A stretch of 46,923 nucleotides of DNA from Legionella bozemanae (GCF_001648595.1 NZ_LBAW01000025.1:1-46923), one strand, 5' to 3'. Shown: positions 17,119-27,866, numbered from the stretch's first letter. Numbers and translations: made by a program. The notes: generated from the letters alone by a model not told the origin.

Positions 17119-18573
17119 CTAGTTGGCAGCACTAGGAAAATCTGCATCACAATCATATCGGCTATCATTAGCTAAAAAAGTTTTACAACTTTGGCTGATA
17201 GTATATTTTACAGTAGTAGCATCAGGTACAGAGGTGTTTCGCTTAGAATACATTTGCCAAATAATAACTCCGCCACTGTTTTTTTGTTGCGCAAGAATTT
17301 CATTAACCAATTGATTAGTCAGTTGAAGTTGGCCATTAATATTTTGAGGATAGGCGGGTTGATTTACTTCAAAACCAAATTGTATTTTTGCGTTAATAAA
17401 ATATTTGGCTGGTAAAAAAGTCACTTTTCCGATGTTATCAACGGTTAAACTGGGTTTGCTAACGACTTCTGCTTTCAACCAATTGGTATAGTCTTTCATA
17501 TACGCGCTGACTTGACCAGGTAAATCCAAAGGCCCATTAGCATAAGGAGCGCATTCGACTGGATTATCTCCGCATAAATCATAGGTCATCAGACCCAAGC
17601 TATCAAAGCGTGAAACTATTGCCGCATCTTTATCCGTAAGGTTATACCATAACCCTTTCAAATTTCCTTTCCACCAGAGCCCACCCTTGGTATATATATC
17701 AGGATATTTGTCTCCATATACAAAACCTGTAATTGGACGAGCACCAACAGGAGGTGCAGCTGTAGCAAATTTGAGATACTTTGCCCCTGGGTCATCCATT
17801 AGTGCATGCAAAATAGCATCTACTTTATCAATTGTTTTAGGCATAACATAAGAAGAACCAGAATTTATCCCATACTTCATGAGATTGTTGTATGTTGGCC
17901 CTCCTGCATTCAGTATACTTTGTGCTATATCTGTTGACCATTCACCATTTGAACTAGGCCCCCAAGAAACTGCATATTGATCAGCATGCCAAAACTCTTC
18001 ATAGTCAAAATCAATGCCATCCACCCCTAAATCATTCGCTAATTTGACTAAATTTGCATAGGAGGTTTTTGCTTTGGATGCCTGCTCCCTATCAGGATCA
18101 GTGGGGTCAGGAAACCAATCGTAAAAAGCTTGATTTATGCTTGAGGAGGCAGGTCCACAAGCTCCGCGCGCTACTGCAAAATTACAGCTGTAATTCCAGC
18201 CGCCCACAGAGAGAAATGTTTGAATATTTTTCTCTTCGGATAATTTGATTGCTGCTTTTAACTGATCAAAAGCTTGAGCACCTTTGCCATCATGATCCGT
18301 AAAATAACCAAGTATACCCGTTTTAGCGAGATTACCAGTCTGATAATCAATCAATGATGGTCTAACAAATGAAAAAATAACACGATTAAAATTAGGTTTT
18401 TTGAGTTTAAGCAAATCGTTAACATACTGTTGAAGCTGCGCAGGATTATCAATAAGCAAATATACAGAAACAACTTTTTCATTAGCGGCAGGACTGGCTT
18501 GCACTACGGACAAAGAACTATCAAGCATCAACAGGGTACATAACACAGAGAGGCATATTTGCTTTAATTTCAT
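17119..18573 (-). CDS. Secreted glycoside hydrolase family 18 chitinase
   Basis: This exported enzyme is expected to hydrolyse chitin or chitin-like N-acetylglucosamine polymers. A signal peptide (MKLKQICLSVLCTLLMLDSSLSV, then VQA-SP) precedes the single GH18 barrel. The catalytic signature DxxDxDxE is intact as D185-G-I-D188-F-D190-Y-E192, with E192 the acid/base. Further GH18 features are LSVGGWNYSC (about 121-130), GLMTYDLCGD and, near the end, GGVIIWQMYSK. The protein is 484 residues long and has no chitin-binding or fibronectin domain. It stands alone on the minus strand, converging with ppsR. Use against protozoan or arthropod material is an inference from the likely lifestyle. Confidence 0.92.
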   Translation of the reverse strand: MKLKQICLSVLCTLLMLDSSLSVVQASPAANEKVVSVYLLIDNPAQLQQYVNDLLKLKKPNFNRVIFSFVRPSLIDYQTGNLAKTGILGYFTDHDGKGAQAFDQLKAAIKLSEEKNIQTFLSVGGWNYSCNFAVARGACGPASSSINQAFYDWFPDPTDPDREQASKAKTSYANLVKLANDLGVDGIDFDYEEFWHADQYAVSWGPSSNGEWSTDIAQSILNAGGPTYNNLMKYGINSGSSYVMPKTIDKVDAILHALMDDPGAKYLKFATAAPPVGARPITGFVYGDKYPDIYTKGGLWWKGNLKGLWYNLTDKDAAIVSRFDSLGLMTYDLCGDNPVECAPYANGPLDLPGQVSAYMKDYTNWLKAEVVSKPSLTVDNIGKVTFLPAKYFINAKIQFGFEVNQPAYPQNINGQLQLTNQLVNEILAQQKNSGGVIIWQMYSKRNTSVPDATTVKYTISQSCKTFLANDSRYDCDADFPSAAN

Positions 18574-18712
18574 CGCTTCTCCCTAGCCACTTATTCGACA
18601 CCTGATTAAATTATATACATTTAATAAGGATAAGCAAACGGCTCAACATAACATAGTGGAACCCGGATATTAATAATCCAGCGTTCCATACGTTCTTCAG
18701 GCCATTGGAGAA

Positions 18713-20161
18713 CTACGATACAACCCAGAGTTGCATAAAATCATCCACTTTCATTGCTGCAAGTGTATTTGTGTCACTCATTGCCTGCATGATTCGCTCA
18801 ACGCGTTCTACAGAAAACTGAGTACTTAAGTTCTTTTTAAATTTGGATACTAAAACAGGAATGCCCTCCTCACGTCTGCGTTTGTGGCCAATTGGATATT
18901 CTACGGTTATCAAATCACTCTCAGTACCATCTTTGAAAATTATTTTGATGCTGTTTGCAATTGAACGTTTTTCCGGATCAAGGTAATCACGAGAAAAACG
19001 TTCATTTTCAGTAACATGCATTTTTTCACGCAATATATCTATTCTGGGATCTGCTGCAACATCATCTTCATAATGTTCCGCTTTTAAATCACCAAATAAT
19101 AAGCCTATAGCAACCATATACTGTAAACAATGATCCCGATCAGCAGGATTGTGCAGAGCACCTTGCTTACTAATAATTCGAATTGCCGACTCATGTGTCA
19201 CTAAATCAATTCGGGCTATATCATCAAATCGGTGCTTCACAATAGGATGTAACATCACAGCACATTCGACCGCAGTTTGCGCATGGAACTCAGCAGGATA
19301 AGATAATTTAAACAACACGTTTTCCATCACATAACTGCCATAAGGGCGCTGAAATTTAAATATTTTTTTATCAAAAAGCACATCATAAAAACCCCAGGTT
19401 GGAGCACTTAATGCGCTTGGGTAACCCATTTCTCCTGCTTTAGCAATTAACGCCAAGCGAACTGCTCTTGAAGTGGCATCTCCTGCAGCCCACGATTTTC
19501 TTGATCCCGCATTAGGTGCATGTCTATATGTTCTTAGACTTTGACCATCGACAAAAACTTGAGATAGAGTTCTTAACATCATGTCTTTATCAGCGCCAAA
19601 AAGCTGAGCCGCAACAGCAGCACTAGCAACTTTTACTAAAAACACATGATCCAGCCCTACTCGGTTAAAACTGTTTTCCAAAGCGAGGCAACCTTGAATT
19701 TCATGTGCCTTAATCATAGCAGTAAGCACATCCTGCATTAAAATTGGCGCATTGCCCTTGACATAATTTTGTCGGGACATATAATCCGCTACAGCAAGGA
19801 TGGCACCTAAATTGTCAGAAGGATGCCCCCACTCTGCCGCCAGCCAGGTATCATTGAAATCCAGCCAACGTATCATAGCACCTATATTGAAAGCCGCTTG
19901 TACTGGATCTAATTCATATGCTGTGCCTGGAACTCGTGCTCCGCCAGCCAGAGTAGCGCCAGGAACAACTGGGCCCAGGAGTTTAGTACATTCAGCAAAA
20001 TTTAATGCCAAAATACCACAACCTAATGTATCCATGAGGCATAAACGTGCTGTCTCATAGGCTACAGCGCTATCAATTTTTTTGTTTAGCACATAATCCG
20101 CAATATCAATCATAACCTGATCGTAATCAGGTTTAATATTATCTTCTACATAGCTGTGCAT
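18713..20161 (-). CDS. prpD: 2-methylcitrate dehydratase
   Basis: PrpD dehydrates 2-methylcitrate to 2-methyl-cis-aconitate in propionate breakdown. The 482-residue protein is full length, with MmgE/PrpD family features: [31 protein letters not shown] near the N terminus, then [20 protein letters not shown] and [21 protein letters not shown]. The C terminus ([32 protein letters not shown]) is typical of true PrpD. An AGAGG ribosome site precedes the ATG. It is the third gene of a prpB-prpC-prpD unit but is separated from prpC by 253 bases holding a palindromic repeat, so its level may differ from that of the first two. No acnD or prpF is seen. Confidence 0.94.
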   Translation of the reverse strand: MHSYVEDNIKPDYDQVMIDIADYVLNKKIDSAVAYETARLCLMDTLGCGILALNFAECTKLLGPVVPGATLAGGARVPGTAYELDPVQAAFNIGAMIRWLDFNDTWLAAEWGHPSDNLGAILAVADYMSRQNYVKGNAPILMQDVLTAMIKAHEIQGCLALENSFNRVGLDHVFLVKVASAAVAAQLFGADKDMMLRTLSQVFVDGQSLRTYRHAPNAGSRKSWAAGDATSRAVRLALIAKAGEMGYPSALSAPTWGFYDVLFDKKIFKFQRPYGSYVMENVLFKLSYPAEFHAQTAVECAVMLHPIVKHRFDDIARIDLVTHESAIRIISKQGALHNPADRDHCLQYMVAIGLLFGDLKAEHYEDDVAADPRIDILREKMHVTENERFSRDYLDPEKRSIANSIKIIFKDGTESDLITVEYPIGHKRRREEGIPVLVSKFKKNLSTQFSVERVERIMQAMSDTNTLAAMKVDDFMQLWVVS

Positions 20162-20257
20162 AATAACCTCTGTCCATTATTTATCCAGATATTTGTTTCT
20201 CATCAGATTAACTCGCTCAATCTTAGAAACCGTCATTTAACAAATTACATCTTATCC

Positions 20258-20320
20258 TACGTCCCGCGGCCAGGAATCCCGCACCATCATTAAATCTCGC
20301 GGACAAAGCCACGGGATCTA
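20258..20320. repeat. GC-rich palindromic repeat (family A) between prpC and prpD
   Basis: The block starts TACGTCCCGCGGC (20258-20270), and about 25 bases later the opposite arm reads CGCGGACAAAGCCACGGGATC. The same parts occur at 46720-46790. GC content is far above the surroundings. It sits inside the 253-base gap of the prp cluster, where it may form a stable hairpin in the transcript that partly blocks prpD expression or protects the prpBC message. Confidence 0.7.
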
Positions 20321-20414
20321 GATATGGCGCTTTGCTCCTTAACTTAATGTCAGTGCCACTGCGGTTTCCCATCACTTTGCTTCATTCATCACATAAATGA
20401 TATAGATTGAACAA

Positions 20415-21533
20415 CTACCCCCTCGTCTCAATAGCCGGGAACTTTTGGGGTTCAGGTCCGGTATATTCAGAAGTGGGTCTTATCAGCTTGTTATTCTCTC
20501 TTTGTTCAAAGACATGGGCTGACCATCCCGTAATACGCGACATAACAAAAACCGGCGTGAACAAGAATGTAGGAATGCCGCAATAGTGGTATGCCGAAGC
20601 ACTGTAAAAATCCAGATTGGGAAATAATTTTTTTTCATTCCACATGACTTCTTCAATGCGTTCTGAAATATGATATAAAAGAAGGTCGCCCTTTTCCTCA
20701 CCCAAGCGAAATGACCATTTTTTGATGATGTCAGAACGCGGATCGCTGGTCGTATAGACTCGATGTCCGAATCCCATAATGAGCGCTTTATTAAGCAACA
20801 TTTTCTTTAATTCAGTTTCAGCTTGGTCAGGATTATCAAAACGCCCTATAAGCTCCATTGCTGCCTCATTAGCCCCTCCATGTAAAGGACCTCTTAAAGT
20901 ACCAATAGCACTTGTGATCGCAGAATAAAAATCAGCCAATGTTGCTGCGGTAACTCGTGCAGCAAAGGTTGAAGCATTAAATTCATGCTCAGCATATAAA
21001 ATCAATGATACATTCATCATTTGAGCTTCTAATTTACTTGGTGCACGCCCATGTAATAATGCAAGAAAATGTGCCCCAGTTGTTTGTTCATCACTTAAAC
21101 CAGAAATTTCTTTATTATGAAAATGCCATGCATACCAGTAACACATTATTCCTGGGAATAAAGCTAATAATCTATCCGCAATGTGATGCTGTTGTGAAAA
21201 ACTATCTTCTGGTTCAATTGTTCCCAAAAAGGAACAGCCAGTTCGTAGAACATCCATGGGATGTGTGTTTTTTGGGATTAGTTTCAATACAGTTTTTAAA
21301 GCATCAGGCAATGTTCTAAGACTAACTAGTTTTTTTGTATATTCATCCAATTCTTTTTGAGTAGGTAATCGCCCATAAAGTAATAAATACGCTACTTCCT
21401 CAAACGAGGCATATTCTGCTAGATCATCAATCGAGTAGCCTCTGTAATTCAAACCTTTTCCTGCTAGTCCAACTGTACAAATTGCTGATTGACCAGCAAC
21501 TACACCGGCTAAACCGCCGCTTTTAACACTCAT
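20415..21533 (-). CDS. prpC: 2-methylcitrate synthase
   Basis: PrpC condenses propionyl-CoA with oxaloacetate to 2-methylcitrate. The 372-residue protein is a short-form citrate synthase homologue and starts [18 protein letters not shown], typical of methylcitrate synthases. Catalytic landmarks are visible: [16 protein letters not shown] (His), MGFGHRVY (His, Arg) and [10 protein letters not shown] (Asp), with [10 protein letters not shown] near the end. The normal citrate synthase length (about 430) and its N-terminal NADH-binding part are absent. Its start overlaps the last 11 bases of prpB, and the ribosome site GGAGGAAG lies inside prpB, so translation is coupled. Confidence 0.95.
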   Translation of the reverse strand: MSVKSGGLAGVVAGQSAICTVGLAGKGLNYRGYSIDDLAEYASFEEVAYLLLYGRLPTQKELDEYTKKLVSLRTLPDALKTVLKLIPKNTHPMDVLRTGCSFLGTIEPEDSFSQQHHIADRLLALFPGIMCYWYAWHFHNKEISGLSDEQTTGAHFLALLHGRAPSKLEAQMMNVSLILYAEHEFNASTFAARVTAATLADFYSAITSAIGTLRGPLHGGANEAAMELIGRFDNPDQAETELKKMLLNKALIMGFGHRVYTTSDPRSDIIKKWSFRLGEEKGDLLLYHISERIEEVMWNEKKLFPNLDFYSASAYHYCGIPTFLFTPVFVMSRITGWSAHVFEQRENNKLIRPTSEYTGPEPQKFPAIETRG

Positions 21534-22407
21534 TGTCTTCCTCCATCAATTGGTCTAGTTTTTGTTCGTATTGATAATAACCAAGCACATCATAAAGCTC
21601 TTCACGAGTTTGCATTTTATCGATCACGGACTGTTGCGTTCCATCTTGAAGAATTGCCCTATAAGTATTTAACGCTGATTGGGACATCGCTCTAAATGCA
21701 CTCAATGGATACAAAATTAGCGAGACGCCAACCTGTTTCAATTCGTCACGATTAAATAAAGGAGTTTTACCAAACTCAGTAATATTCGCCAACACAGGCA
21801 CAGGAATTGCCTGAGTAAAGGTCTGATACTCCTCCAGACGAGTCATCGCCTCAGGAAATATCATATCAGCGCCTAATTCGACGCAAAGCAATGCTCTTTC
21901 TATAGCTGCATTCATTCCTTCAACAGCATAAGCATCTGTTCTCGCCATGATGACAAAATCAGGATCCTGCCGTGCATCAACTGCTGATTTAATTCGGTTG
22001 CCCATTTCTTTCAAAGACACAATCGCCTTATTGGGTCTGTGCCCACATCGTTTTGCCAGTACCTGATCTTCAATATGAATGGCTGCAACCCCTGTTTTCT
22101 CCATAAGTTTTACGGTTCTGGCAATATTAAACGCATGTCCCCATCCTGTATCAACATCAACAAGAAGAGGTAAAGGACACGCGTCAGTAATTCGGCGTGC
22201 ATCCTCAAGAACTTGTGATAGATTGGTCATGCCAAGATCGGGTATACCATAAGAGGCATTCGCAACACCTGCCCCTGAAAGATATATTGCTTTAGCTCCA
22301 GAAAATTGCGCAAGCATAGCAGAATAAGCATTTATGGTACCCAATACGGGTAGGGGTTTATTTTCTTTGACTGTCTGTTTGAAGACTTTGCCCATGGAAC
22401 TCGCCAT
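21523..22407 (-). CDS. prpB: Methylisocitrate lyase
   Basis: PrpB cleaves 2-methylisocitrate to pyruvate and succinate, the last step of the methylcitrate cycle. The 294-residue isocitrate lyase-family protein carries the catalytic loop KRCGHRPNK, and [12 protein letters not shown] and IHIEDQ supply metal and substrate ligands. It is the first gene of the prp cluster, with a GGAGTG ribosome site eight bases before the ATG. Its stop lies inside prpC. No PrpR-type regulator is adjacent. Together prpB, prpC and prpD give a nearly complete route from propionyl-CoA (for example from odd-chain fatty acids or branched amino acids). The 2-methylaconitate hydration step would need an aconitase elsewhere. 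Confidence 0.95.
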   Translation of the reverse strand: MASSMGKVFKQTVKENKPLPVLGTINAYSAMLAQFSGAKAIYLSGAGVANASYGIPDLGMTNLSQVLEDARRITDACPLPLLVDVDTGWGHAFNIARTVKLMEKTGVAAIHIEDQVLAKRCGHRPNKAIVSLKEMGNRIKSAVDARQDPDFVIMARTDAYAVEGMNAAIERALLCVELGADMIFPEAMTRLEEYQTFTQAIPVPVLANITEFGKTPLFNRDELKQVGVSLILYPLSAFRAMSQSALNTYRAILQDGTQQSVIDKMQTREELYDVLGYYQYEQKLDQLMEEDNEC

Positions 22408-22552
22408 TAGCTGTCACTCCTTGATCTTAATATGATATAAACTAACGTAATCTGAGCATAAAGAAGCAGAACTTGGATTTCCTTTGTGAATTCAAGTGTT
22501 TTGCTTTGCCCAAACTATAGGTTTAGTATTATGCTCTAATGAGAATTTCATC

Positions 22553-24568
22553 TCAATCGATTTTAATACCACCCCGAATTATATTTTTACGTAAGAAACG
22601 TGCAGGTGATAAAGCATAATGCAAATTTCTGGGCAAACAGCTCATTTCGTTATTGATTACCGAGGCTAGCCATTCTGCGCATAAGGGAATTGTTGTAAGA
22701 CCTCGAGAACCAAAACCAGCACAGGCATAAAGTCCAGGATAATAGGGACCGGCTTGAGCTATCCAACGTTTTGCATTTGTTTCCAAGCGAGCAAATTGCG
22801 CCACAAATTGTTCCGCCTCTGCGATTTTGCCAACTAAAGGAAGATAATCAGGAGTTGACGCCCGAACTCCTGCCCAATGATTACTTACCTCATCAGACCA
22901 TAAAACCTCTGGTGCTAATTGTTTAAGCTTTGCCAAATTATTCTGATCATCCTGAAGTTTTATTTGAGATTCTGCTGATTTTAACTCATAGGTGGCGCCT
23001 AACTGATGAATACCCTGTATTGCAGGAAGCACATGCCCTTGCCCACATAAAGGCAATTTTAAACAAGCGCTTTGCTCGGTTGATAAAATTGCTGTCATTT
23101 GTCCCCGAATGGGTTTAACAGGCAAATGCTTCGTTTCTTTAAATGAATTGATTTTATGACCATTCGCTAAAATAAGAACATCAGTTTCCAAATCATTCAC
23201 AACCCATCGCTTATCAAAAACCAATTGGTTGATTACGGTATTAGTCAATAAAGAAATACCTTCCGTATTAATTAAAAATTGGCATAATTCCGGAGAGTTT
23301 ATCCATCCTGACAAAGGAATATACAGTCCGGGTTTATCTAATAAAAATCCTGCTAATTGCGAAGCCTGTTCCATATCTACGAGAGTCCCTAACTCTGGAT
23401 AATGGGTCAACCAAGAACGTAAGCTGGATTGCGCTGCCTTTTCTTTATCAGAATAAGAAAGTAACAAAGAACCACTCAACTCACCAATTTTTGTTTGCTT
23501 TAAGATGCATTGGTAAGTTCGTGCAGCATATAAAAATGCAGCCAACATAAATTGAGTCAATGGAGAGCTGTACGCAGATAGTTTAGGAAATAAGACCGCT
23601 TGTTGATTTGCTGATCCACCGCTTCCTATTTGACTTAATTCATCAATAATCGTTACGTTCCACCCTCGCTTATTAAGAGCATGCGCTGTAAAACAACCCG
23701 CCAAACCAGCGCCTATAATTACCGCTGATTTACTGGAGTACTTTTCTGCTTTCCCCACATGCCACGGAGTATGACGTTTTGTGGTATTTTGTGATGGCAT
23801 TTGCGCAAAACGAGCGCAAACCATATGACGTTTAGGACCAAACCCTTTTCTTTTTTTAACAACAAATCCATGTTGACTTAAACTTGTTTTAACAGAACTT
23901 GCAGCGGTATAAGTTGCCAGGGTGGTTTCTTCTTTAGACAACATAGCAATTACTTTCATCAAAGCATCAGACCACATATTTTGATTTTTGGCTGGGGCAA
24001 AACCATCAAGAAACCATGCGTCAATAAAAGCTGTTCTGAGTTGACTCTCAAGCGAGGGCTCGCCACAAATTAATAGCTGTTCATAGCATTCCAGGGCATC
24101 TCCTAACATTAATGTCAGCGTTACTCTACCATCACAAAATGAAAGATGATGATATCCAGGAGTTAATACAGGATAACTTGCTATAAGTTGCTGGGCTTGC
24201 TTTTCCAATTGTGGCCAGGAAGCAAGACTTTTTGTTAAGTCAGTAAGAGATAAAGGATGCTTTTCACAGGAAATAAAATGTAATTGACATGACATAGGAG
24301 CATATTGTTCCCACAAACTCCAGCTCACAAGGAAATTCAAGCCAATTCCAAAACCAGTTTCTGCTATGGTAAATCTTTGCGGTTCATCAGAAGAAAATGA
24401 TTGCCAACGCTTGATTAAGTCATTTCCATCAATAAATACATAAAGTGCTTGATTAATCCCACCTTCGGATGAGTGATAAATATCATCATATTGTGTTGAG
24501 AAAGGCAAAGTTCCATGCCACTCCAACTCTGCCTTATTTATAGGTACAAAAAAATTACTCACATACAA
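22553..24568 (-). CDS. mnmC: Bifunctional tRNA 5-methylaminomethyl-2-thiouridine biosynthesis protein
   Basis: MnmC makes mnm5s2U at the wobble position of certain tRNAs. The FAD part removes the carboxymethyl group from cmnm5s2U, and the SAM part then methylates the nm5s2U product. The 671-residue protein shows both halves: a methyltransferase (AETGFGIGLNFL at 69-80, DAWFLDGFAPAKNQNMW at 183-199) and an FAD oxidoreductase starting at SAVIIGAGLAGCFTAHAL (281 onward), with GSGGSANQQAVLFPKLS and a C-terminal GFGSRGLTT. The predicted start is TTG at 24568, and a GTG two codons later is an alternative. The frame overlaps the end of the transporter gene by 14 bases. Confidence 0.93.
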   Translation of the reverse strand: MYVSNFFVPINKAELEWHGTLPFSTQYDDIYHSSEGGINQALYVFIDGNDLIKRWQSFSSDEPQRFTIAETGFGIGLNFLVSWSLWEQYAPMSCQLHFISCEKHPLSLTDLTKSLASWPQLEKQAQQLIASYPVLTPGYHHLSFCDGRVTLTLMLGDALECYEQLLICGEPSLESQLRTAFIDAWFLDGFAPAKNQNMWSDALMKVIAMLSKEETTLATYTAASSVKTSLSQHGFVVKKRKGFGPKRHMVCARFAQMPSQNTTKRHTPWHVGKAEKYSSKSAVIIGAGLAGCFTAHALNKRGWNVTIIDELSQIGSGGSANQQAVLFPKLSAYSSPLTQFMLAAFLYAARTYQCILKQTKIGELSGSLLLSYSDKEKAAQSSLRSWLTHYPELGTLVDMEQASQLAGFLLDKPGLYIPLSGWINSPELCQFLINTEGISLLTNTVINQLVFDKRWVVNDLETDVLILANGHKINSFKETKHLPVKPIRGQMTAILSTEQSACLKLPLCGQGHVLPAIQGIHQLGATYELKSAESQIKLQDDQNNLAKLKQLAPEVLWSDEVSNHWAGVRASTPDYLPLVGKIAEAEQFVAQFARLETNAKRWIAQAGPYYPGLYACAGFGSRGLTTIPLCAEWLASVINNEMSCLPRNLHYALSPARFLRKNIIRGGIKID

Positions 24569-26084
24569 CCACTCGATTCGTAGCCATCCCTTTGGCTTCT
24601 TGTAATTCAGCTGGTTTTTTTTCCTGGATCAACTGCCGTAGCTTGGGAACCATGATAAAAAGTACAATTGAAGAACCAATTGCAAACAGACCTAACATTA
24701 AAAACACATGGCTGTAACCCTCATTAGTTACTAAAGGTGAAATGCTCTCTTGTCCTTCGATCATCATATTTGAACTGTAGCTAGACAAGGCCGCACCTAC
24801 GCCCGTATTTAACATCCACATGCCCATCATCACACCTTGTAATGATGAAGGGGCTAAATATCCTATCATAGCATAACCAATTGGGGATATTAAAAGTTCA
24901 CCAATGCTCTGCAAAATATAACTCAAGACAATCCAGCTGGGATTCACTAACCCTTCATAGTTGGCATAAGCGATACCAATAGGTAATATGACAAAAGCAA
25001 TACCTATAAAAAGCAATGCCAATGCAAATTGAGTAGGAATATTAATTTGCACCCCGTTTTTGCGCATCTTATGCAGTAAAATCCCTAATAATGGCCCCCC
25101 AATAACAATAGCTACTGTATTAATATTTTGGAACCATTGTGGTGGAATGACCCAACTTGCAAAATCACGTTGTACATTATGGTCAATAAAGACTGTAAGT
25201 CCCATGGGTGCTATTTGATAAAGCATCCAAAAGACCGTTCCCACAATCATAAGTACAGCAAAAGCAACTATTTTATCTTTTGCTTCTTTTGTTGGTTGTT
25301 GTCTTGCCAAATACAAAATTACACCTAGCATAACTAGGCCTGTTACCAACACTAATTTTTTAGCCCAATCTGCATATTGAAGCATTTGGCTTAAAAGAAA
25401 TGGGAGCAATACAATCAGAAGAACCCCTAAAAAAATGGCTTTTTTTTGGGATATTTTATCTTTCCTAGAAAAAATCGTTTCTTTATCTGCTAATTGTTGC
25501 CAGCAATACAAACAAATAATTAATGCAATCAAATTTCCCAAGCTACTAAGAAGAAAGAGTCGTTCATAGTTCTGAGTCAGCTGAAATAAACCGCTTAAGC
25601 TAAAGCCAACAAAAAAACCAATATTCATACCTGCATAATTCATAAGAAATGCTGTTTCACGTCGAGTATCTTCTGGAGAGAAACGTTGAGTTAGCATACA
25701 ATTTAAACAAGTCACGTTCAAACCAGAACCCGTTAAGAAAGCTGCCAAGCCATAATAAAGAAAGAAAATATCGCCAAATGACAATAGGATACAACCTATA
25801 ATTTGCGCCACCATTCCCGCGCAAAACAATGCGCGATTAGAGAGCAAACGCCCTCCCCAAAAACCACCAAGCAAATGCAGCCCATAATTAAAAGCAATGA
25901 AAACACCCATGACGCTGTTAGCAGTACTAATTTGAAGACCTAATCGTCCTTCCATGTATAAAACAAGCGTTGAATAAAGAACACTGAAGCTTAACGTAGA
26001 AACAATCTGAATAAAAAAAAGAGGAACAATTCCTTGCGGCATCGATTGTATGAATTCCTTTTTGTTTGTCATGATCGACATCAT
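24555..26084 (-). CDS. POT/PTR-family MFS peptide transporter with degenerate ExxER motif
   Basis: This 509-residue inner-membrane protein has about 14 hydrophobic helices and the POT layout, including FNYGLHLLGGFWGGRLL after helix 2 and the ESIGELLISPIGYAMIGYLAPSSLQGVMMGMW-type region (start about residue 390) of proton-dependent oligopeptide transporters. In typical members the first helix carries ExxER, which takes part in proton coupling. Here the aligned stretch reads QIVSTLSFSVLYS, with Gln, Ser and Thr in place of the Glu and Arg. Coupling or substrate may therefore differ from classic di/tripeptide symporters. The upstream ribosome site GGAAG supports the ATG at 26084 or the second ATG. 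It shares an overlapping unit with mnmC. Confidence 0.85.
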   Translation of the reverse strand: MMSIMTNKKEFIQSMPQGIVPLFFIQIVSTLSFSVLYSTLVLYMEGRLGLQISTANSVMGVFIAFNYGLHLLGGFWGGRLLSNRALFCAGMVAQIIGCILLSFGDIFFLYYGLAAFLTGSGLNVTCLNCMLTQRFSPEDTRRETAFLMNYAGMNIGFFVGFSLSGLFQLTQNYERLFLLSSLGNLIALIICLYCWQQLADKETIFSRKDKISQKKAIFLGVLLIVLLPFLLSQMLQYADWAKKLVLVTGLVMLGVILYLARQQPTKEAKDKIVAFAVLMIVGTVFWMLYQIAPMGLTVFIDHNVQRDFASWVIPPQWFQNINTVAIVIGGPLLGILLHKMRKNGVQINIPTQFALALLFIGIAFVILPIGIAYANYEGLVNPSWIVLSYILQSIGELLISPIGYAMIGYLAPSSLQGVMMGMWMLNTGVGAALSSYSSNMMIEGQESISPLVTNEGYSHVFLMLGLFAIGSSIVLFIMVPKLRQLIQEKKPAELQEAKGMATNRVVVCE

Positions 26085-26194
26085 CTTACTTCCTTGTTAA
26101 AGAACGTCTCTGAATATGACATGTGAAAAAATTACTGTCTAGGGTATTTTAAAAATTTATTTTTTATCTTTTTTTGTTCGATATTTGTTGCCTA

Positions 26195-26262
26195 ATGCAG
26201 CGCTGCGAAACGGAGTTAAATTAACCTCTCAACCCTGGGTTACGCTGCACTGCAGCTTACGG
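26195..26262. repeat. Degenerate palindromic repeat (family B) upstream of the POT gene
   Basis: The left part atgcagcgctgcgaaacgg (26195-26213) and right part accctgggttacgctgcact (from 26232) are diverged halves of the CTGGGT...ACCCAG repeat. The copy lies between the POT gene start and the 3' end of hemL and could end hemL transcription. Confidence 0.6.
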
Positions 26263-26279
26263 AAACACCTCGGAAAATG

Positions 26280-27566
26280 TTATCTTTTTAATTGATTAAG
26301 CACTTCTTCAGCAGCCATTTGCGTTTTAATAATTTCGTTGTCTCCATGTGCACTGGAAACAAATCCGGCTTCATACATGGAAGGAGCAAAATAAACACCT
26401 TTTCCTAACATTCCGTGATAAAACTTTTTAAATAAAACCTCATCTGATGCAGCAATGTCTGCATAATCAGCGATATGCTTTTTCTCTGTAAAACAAAAAC
26501 CGAACATTCCACCTAATGAAGCGCTAAAAAATGGGATTTTTAATGTTTCAGCAACAGAAGACAATGCCAAAGTTAATGCTTGGGTAGTTTGACTTAATTT
26601 GGCAAAAAAACCTGGTTTTTCAATCTCGGATAAAGTTGCAAGACCTGCTGCCATAGCTAATGGATTACCAGATAATGTACCTGCTTGATAAACAGGTCCC
26701 TCAGGAGCCAAAAAAGACATAATCTCTGCTCTGCCGCCCAAAGCACCTACAGGCATGCCACCACCAATCACTTTACCAAGAGTAGTAATATCAGGAGTAA
26801 TCCCGAAAATCCCTTGGGCCCCTGTTAACCCCACTCTAAAACCAGTCATTACTTCGTCAAAGATCAATAAAGTTTTGTATTGATCACATAATTGGCGTAA
26901 TCCTTTCAGAAATTCAGGCTCAGGCAAAACAAATCCCATATTCCCAGCTACAGGTTCCAATATTATTGCAGCAATATCATCAGGAAATTTTTCGAATAAC
27001 TGTGCAGTTTGCTCTAGATCATTAAAATTTGCGGTTAGAGTATGCTCGGTAACACTTTGCGGAATTCCTGGAGTTGAAGGGATACCTAATGTAAGAACAC
27101 CAGAACCCGCTTTAACTAACAAACTGTCGCTATGCCCATGATAACAACCATTAAATTTAATAAATTTATTTTTCTTGGTTACTCCACGAGCCAACCTAAT
27201 CGCAGTCATTGTTGCCTCGGTACCAGAGTTCACCATACGTACTTTTTCAATTGAAGGAATTAAGGAGATGATTTTTTCAGCCAGTTGTACTTCAAGTTCG
27301 GTAGGTGCTCCAAAACTCATACCACTATGAAGCACTTTATTCACTGCCTCAATTACAGCAGGATGACAATGTCCAAGGATTAACGGTCCCCAAGAGCCAA
27401 CATAATCAATATATTCATTATTATCTACATCAACAAGATATGCACCTTTACCTTGTTTAAAAAAAATAGGATCGCCACTAACCCCTTTAAACGCGCGCAC
27501 TGGTGAATTAACGCCTCCAGGAATAAGCGTTTGGGCTTGATGAAATAAATCTGTTGAACGTGTCAT
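26280..27566 (-). CDS. hemL: Glutamate-1-semialdehyde 2,1-aminomutase
   Basis: HemL converts glutamate-1-semialdehyde to 5-aminolevulinate using PLP or PMP, the second step of the C5 route to haem. The 428-residue protein is full length. K265 in [18 protein letters not shown] is the PLP lysine. Other family features are [36 protein letters not shown] and [22 protein letters not shown] ribosome site precedes the ATG. It stands alone on the minus strand, divergent from the rubredoxin gene. Another haem gene, hemJ, lies close by. Confidence 0.97.
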   Translation of the reverse strand: MTRSTDLFHQAQTLIPGGVNSPVRAFKGVSGDPIFFKQGKGAYLVDVDNNEYIDYVGSWGPLILGHCHPAVIEAVNKVLHSGMSFGAPTELEVQLAEKIISLIPSIEKVRMVNSGTEATMTAIRLARGVTKKNKFIKFNGCYHGHSDSLLVKAGSGVLTLGIPSTPGIPQSVTEHTLTANFNDLEQTAQLFEKFPDDIAAIILEPVAGNMGFVLPEPEFLKGLRQLCDQYKTLLIFDEVMTGFRVGLTGAQGIFGITPDITTLGKVIGGGMPVGALGGRAEIMSFLAPEGPVYQAGTLSGNPLAMAAGLATLSEIEKPGFFAKLSQTTQALTLALSSVAETLKIPFFSASLGGMFGFCFTEKKHIADYADIAASDEVLFKKFYHGMLGKGVYFAPSMYEAGFVSSAHGDNEIIKTQMAAEEVLNQLKR

Positions 27567-27689
27567 AAAAAATCTCCATAATTATGCGGTATAATATTAC
27601 AGACATTATTAATAATTGGCAAAAAAATGCTTTATCTTTACATCGAAGCCCACAATAGCTAAATTACGCCCTTTTAAACGAGTATTATC

Positions 27690-27866
27690 ATGCAAGAATA
27701 TAAAAAATATATTTGTGTCATCTGTGGTTTTATTTATGATGAAGCCGAAGGATGGCCTGAAGATGGAATTGAACCAGGTACACGTTGGGAAGATGTGCCC
27801 GAAAATTGGTTCTGTCCAGATTGTGGAGCCGGTAAAGAAGATTTTGACATGGTAGAAATGGAATAA
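27690..27866 (+). CDS. Rubredoxin
   Basis: This 58-codon gene encodes a one-iron electron carrier. The product has both CxxC metal motifs ([15 protein letters not shown] and [14 protein letters not shown]), so a single Fe is bound by four cysteines. The spacing between the pairs and the [10 protein letters not shown] and [11 protein letters not shown] stretches are standard for rubredoxin. It begins at ATG 27690. Overlapping frames on either side are spurious. It lies between hemL and hemJ and ends just before a strong hairpin. No partner reductase or alkane hydroxylase is in the window, so the electron acceptor is unknown. Confidence 0.95.
   Translation: MQEYKKYICVICGFIYDEAEGWPEDGIEPGTRWEDVPENWFCPDCGAGKEDFDMVEME

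Noticed and set aside
27616..27855. Plus-strand frame overlapping the rubredoxin gene
   Set aside because: It is in a different frame from the CxxC-containing rubredoxin, which is the real gene.
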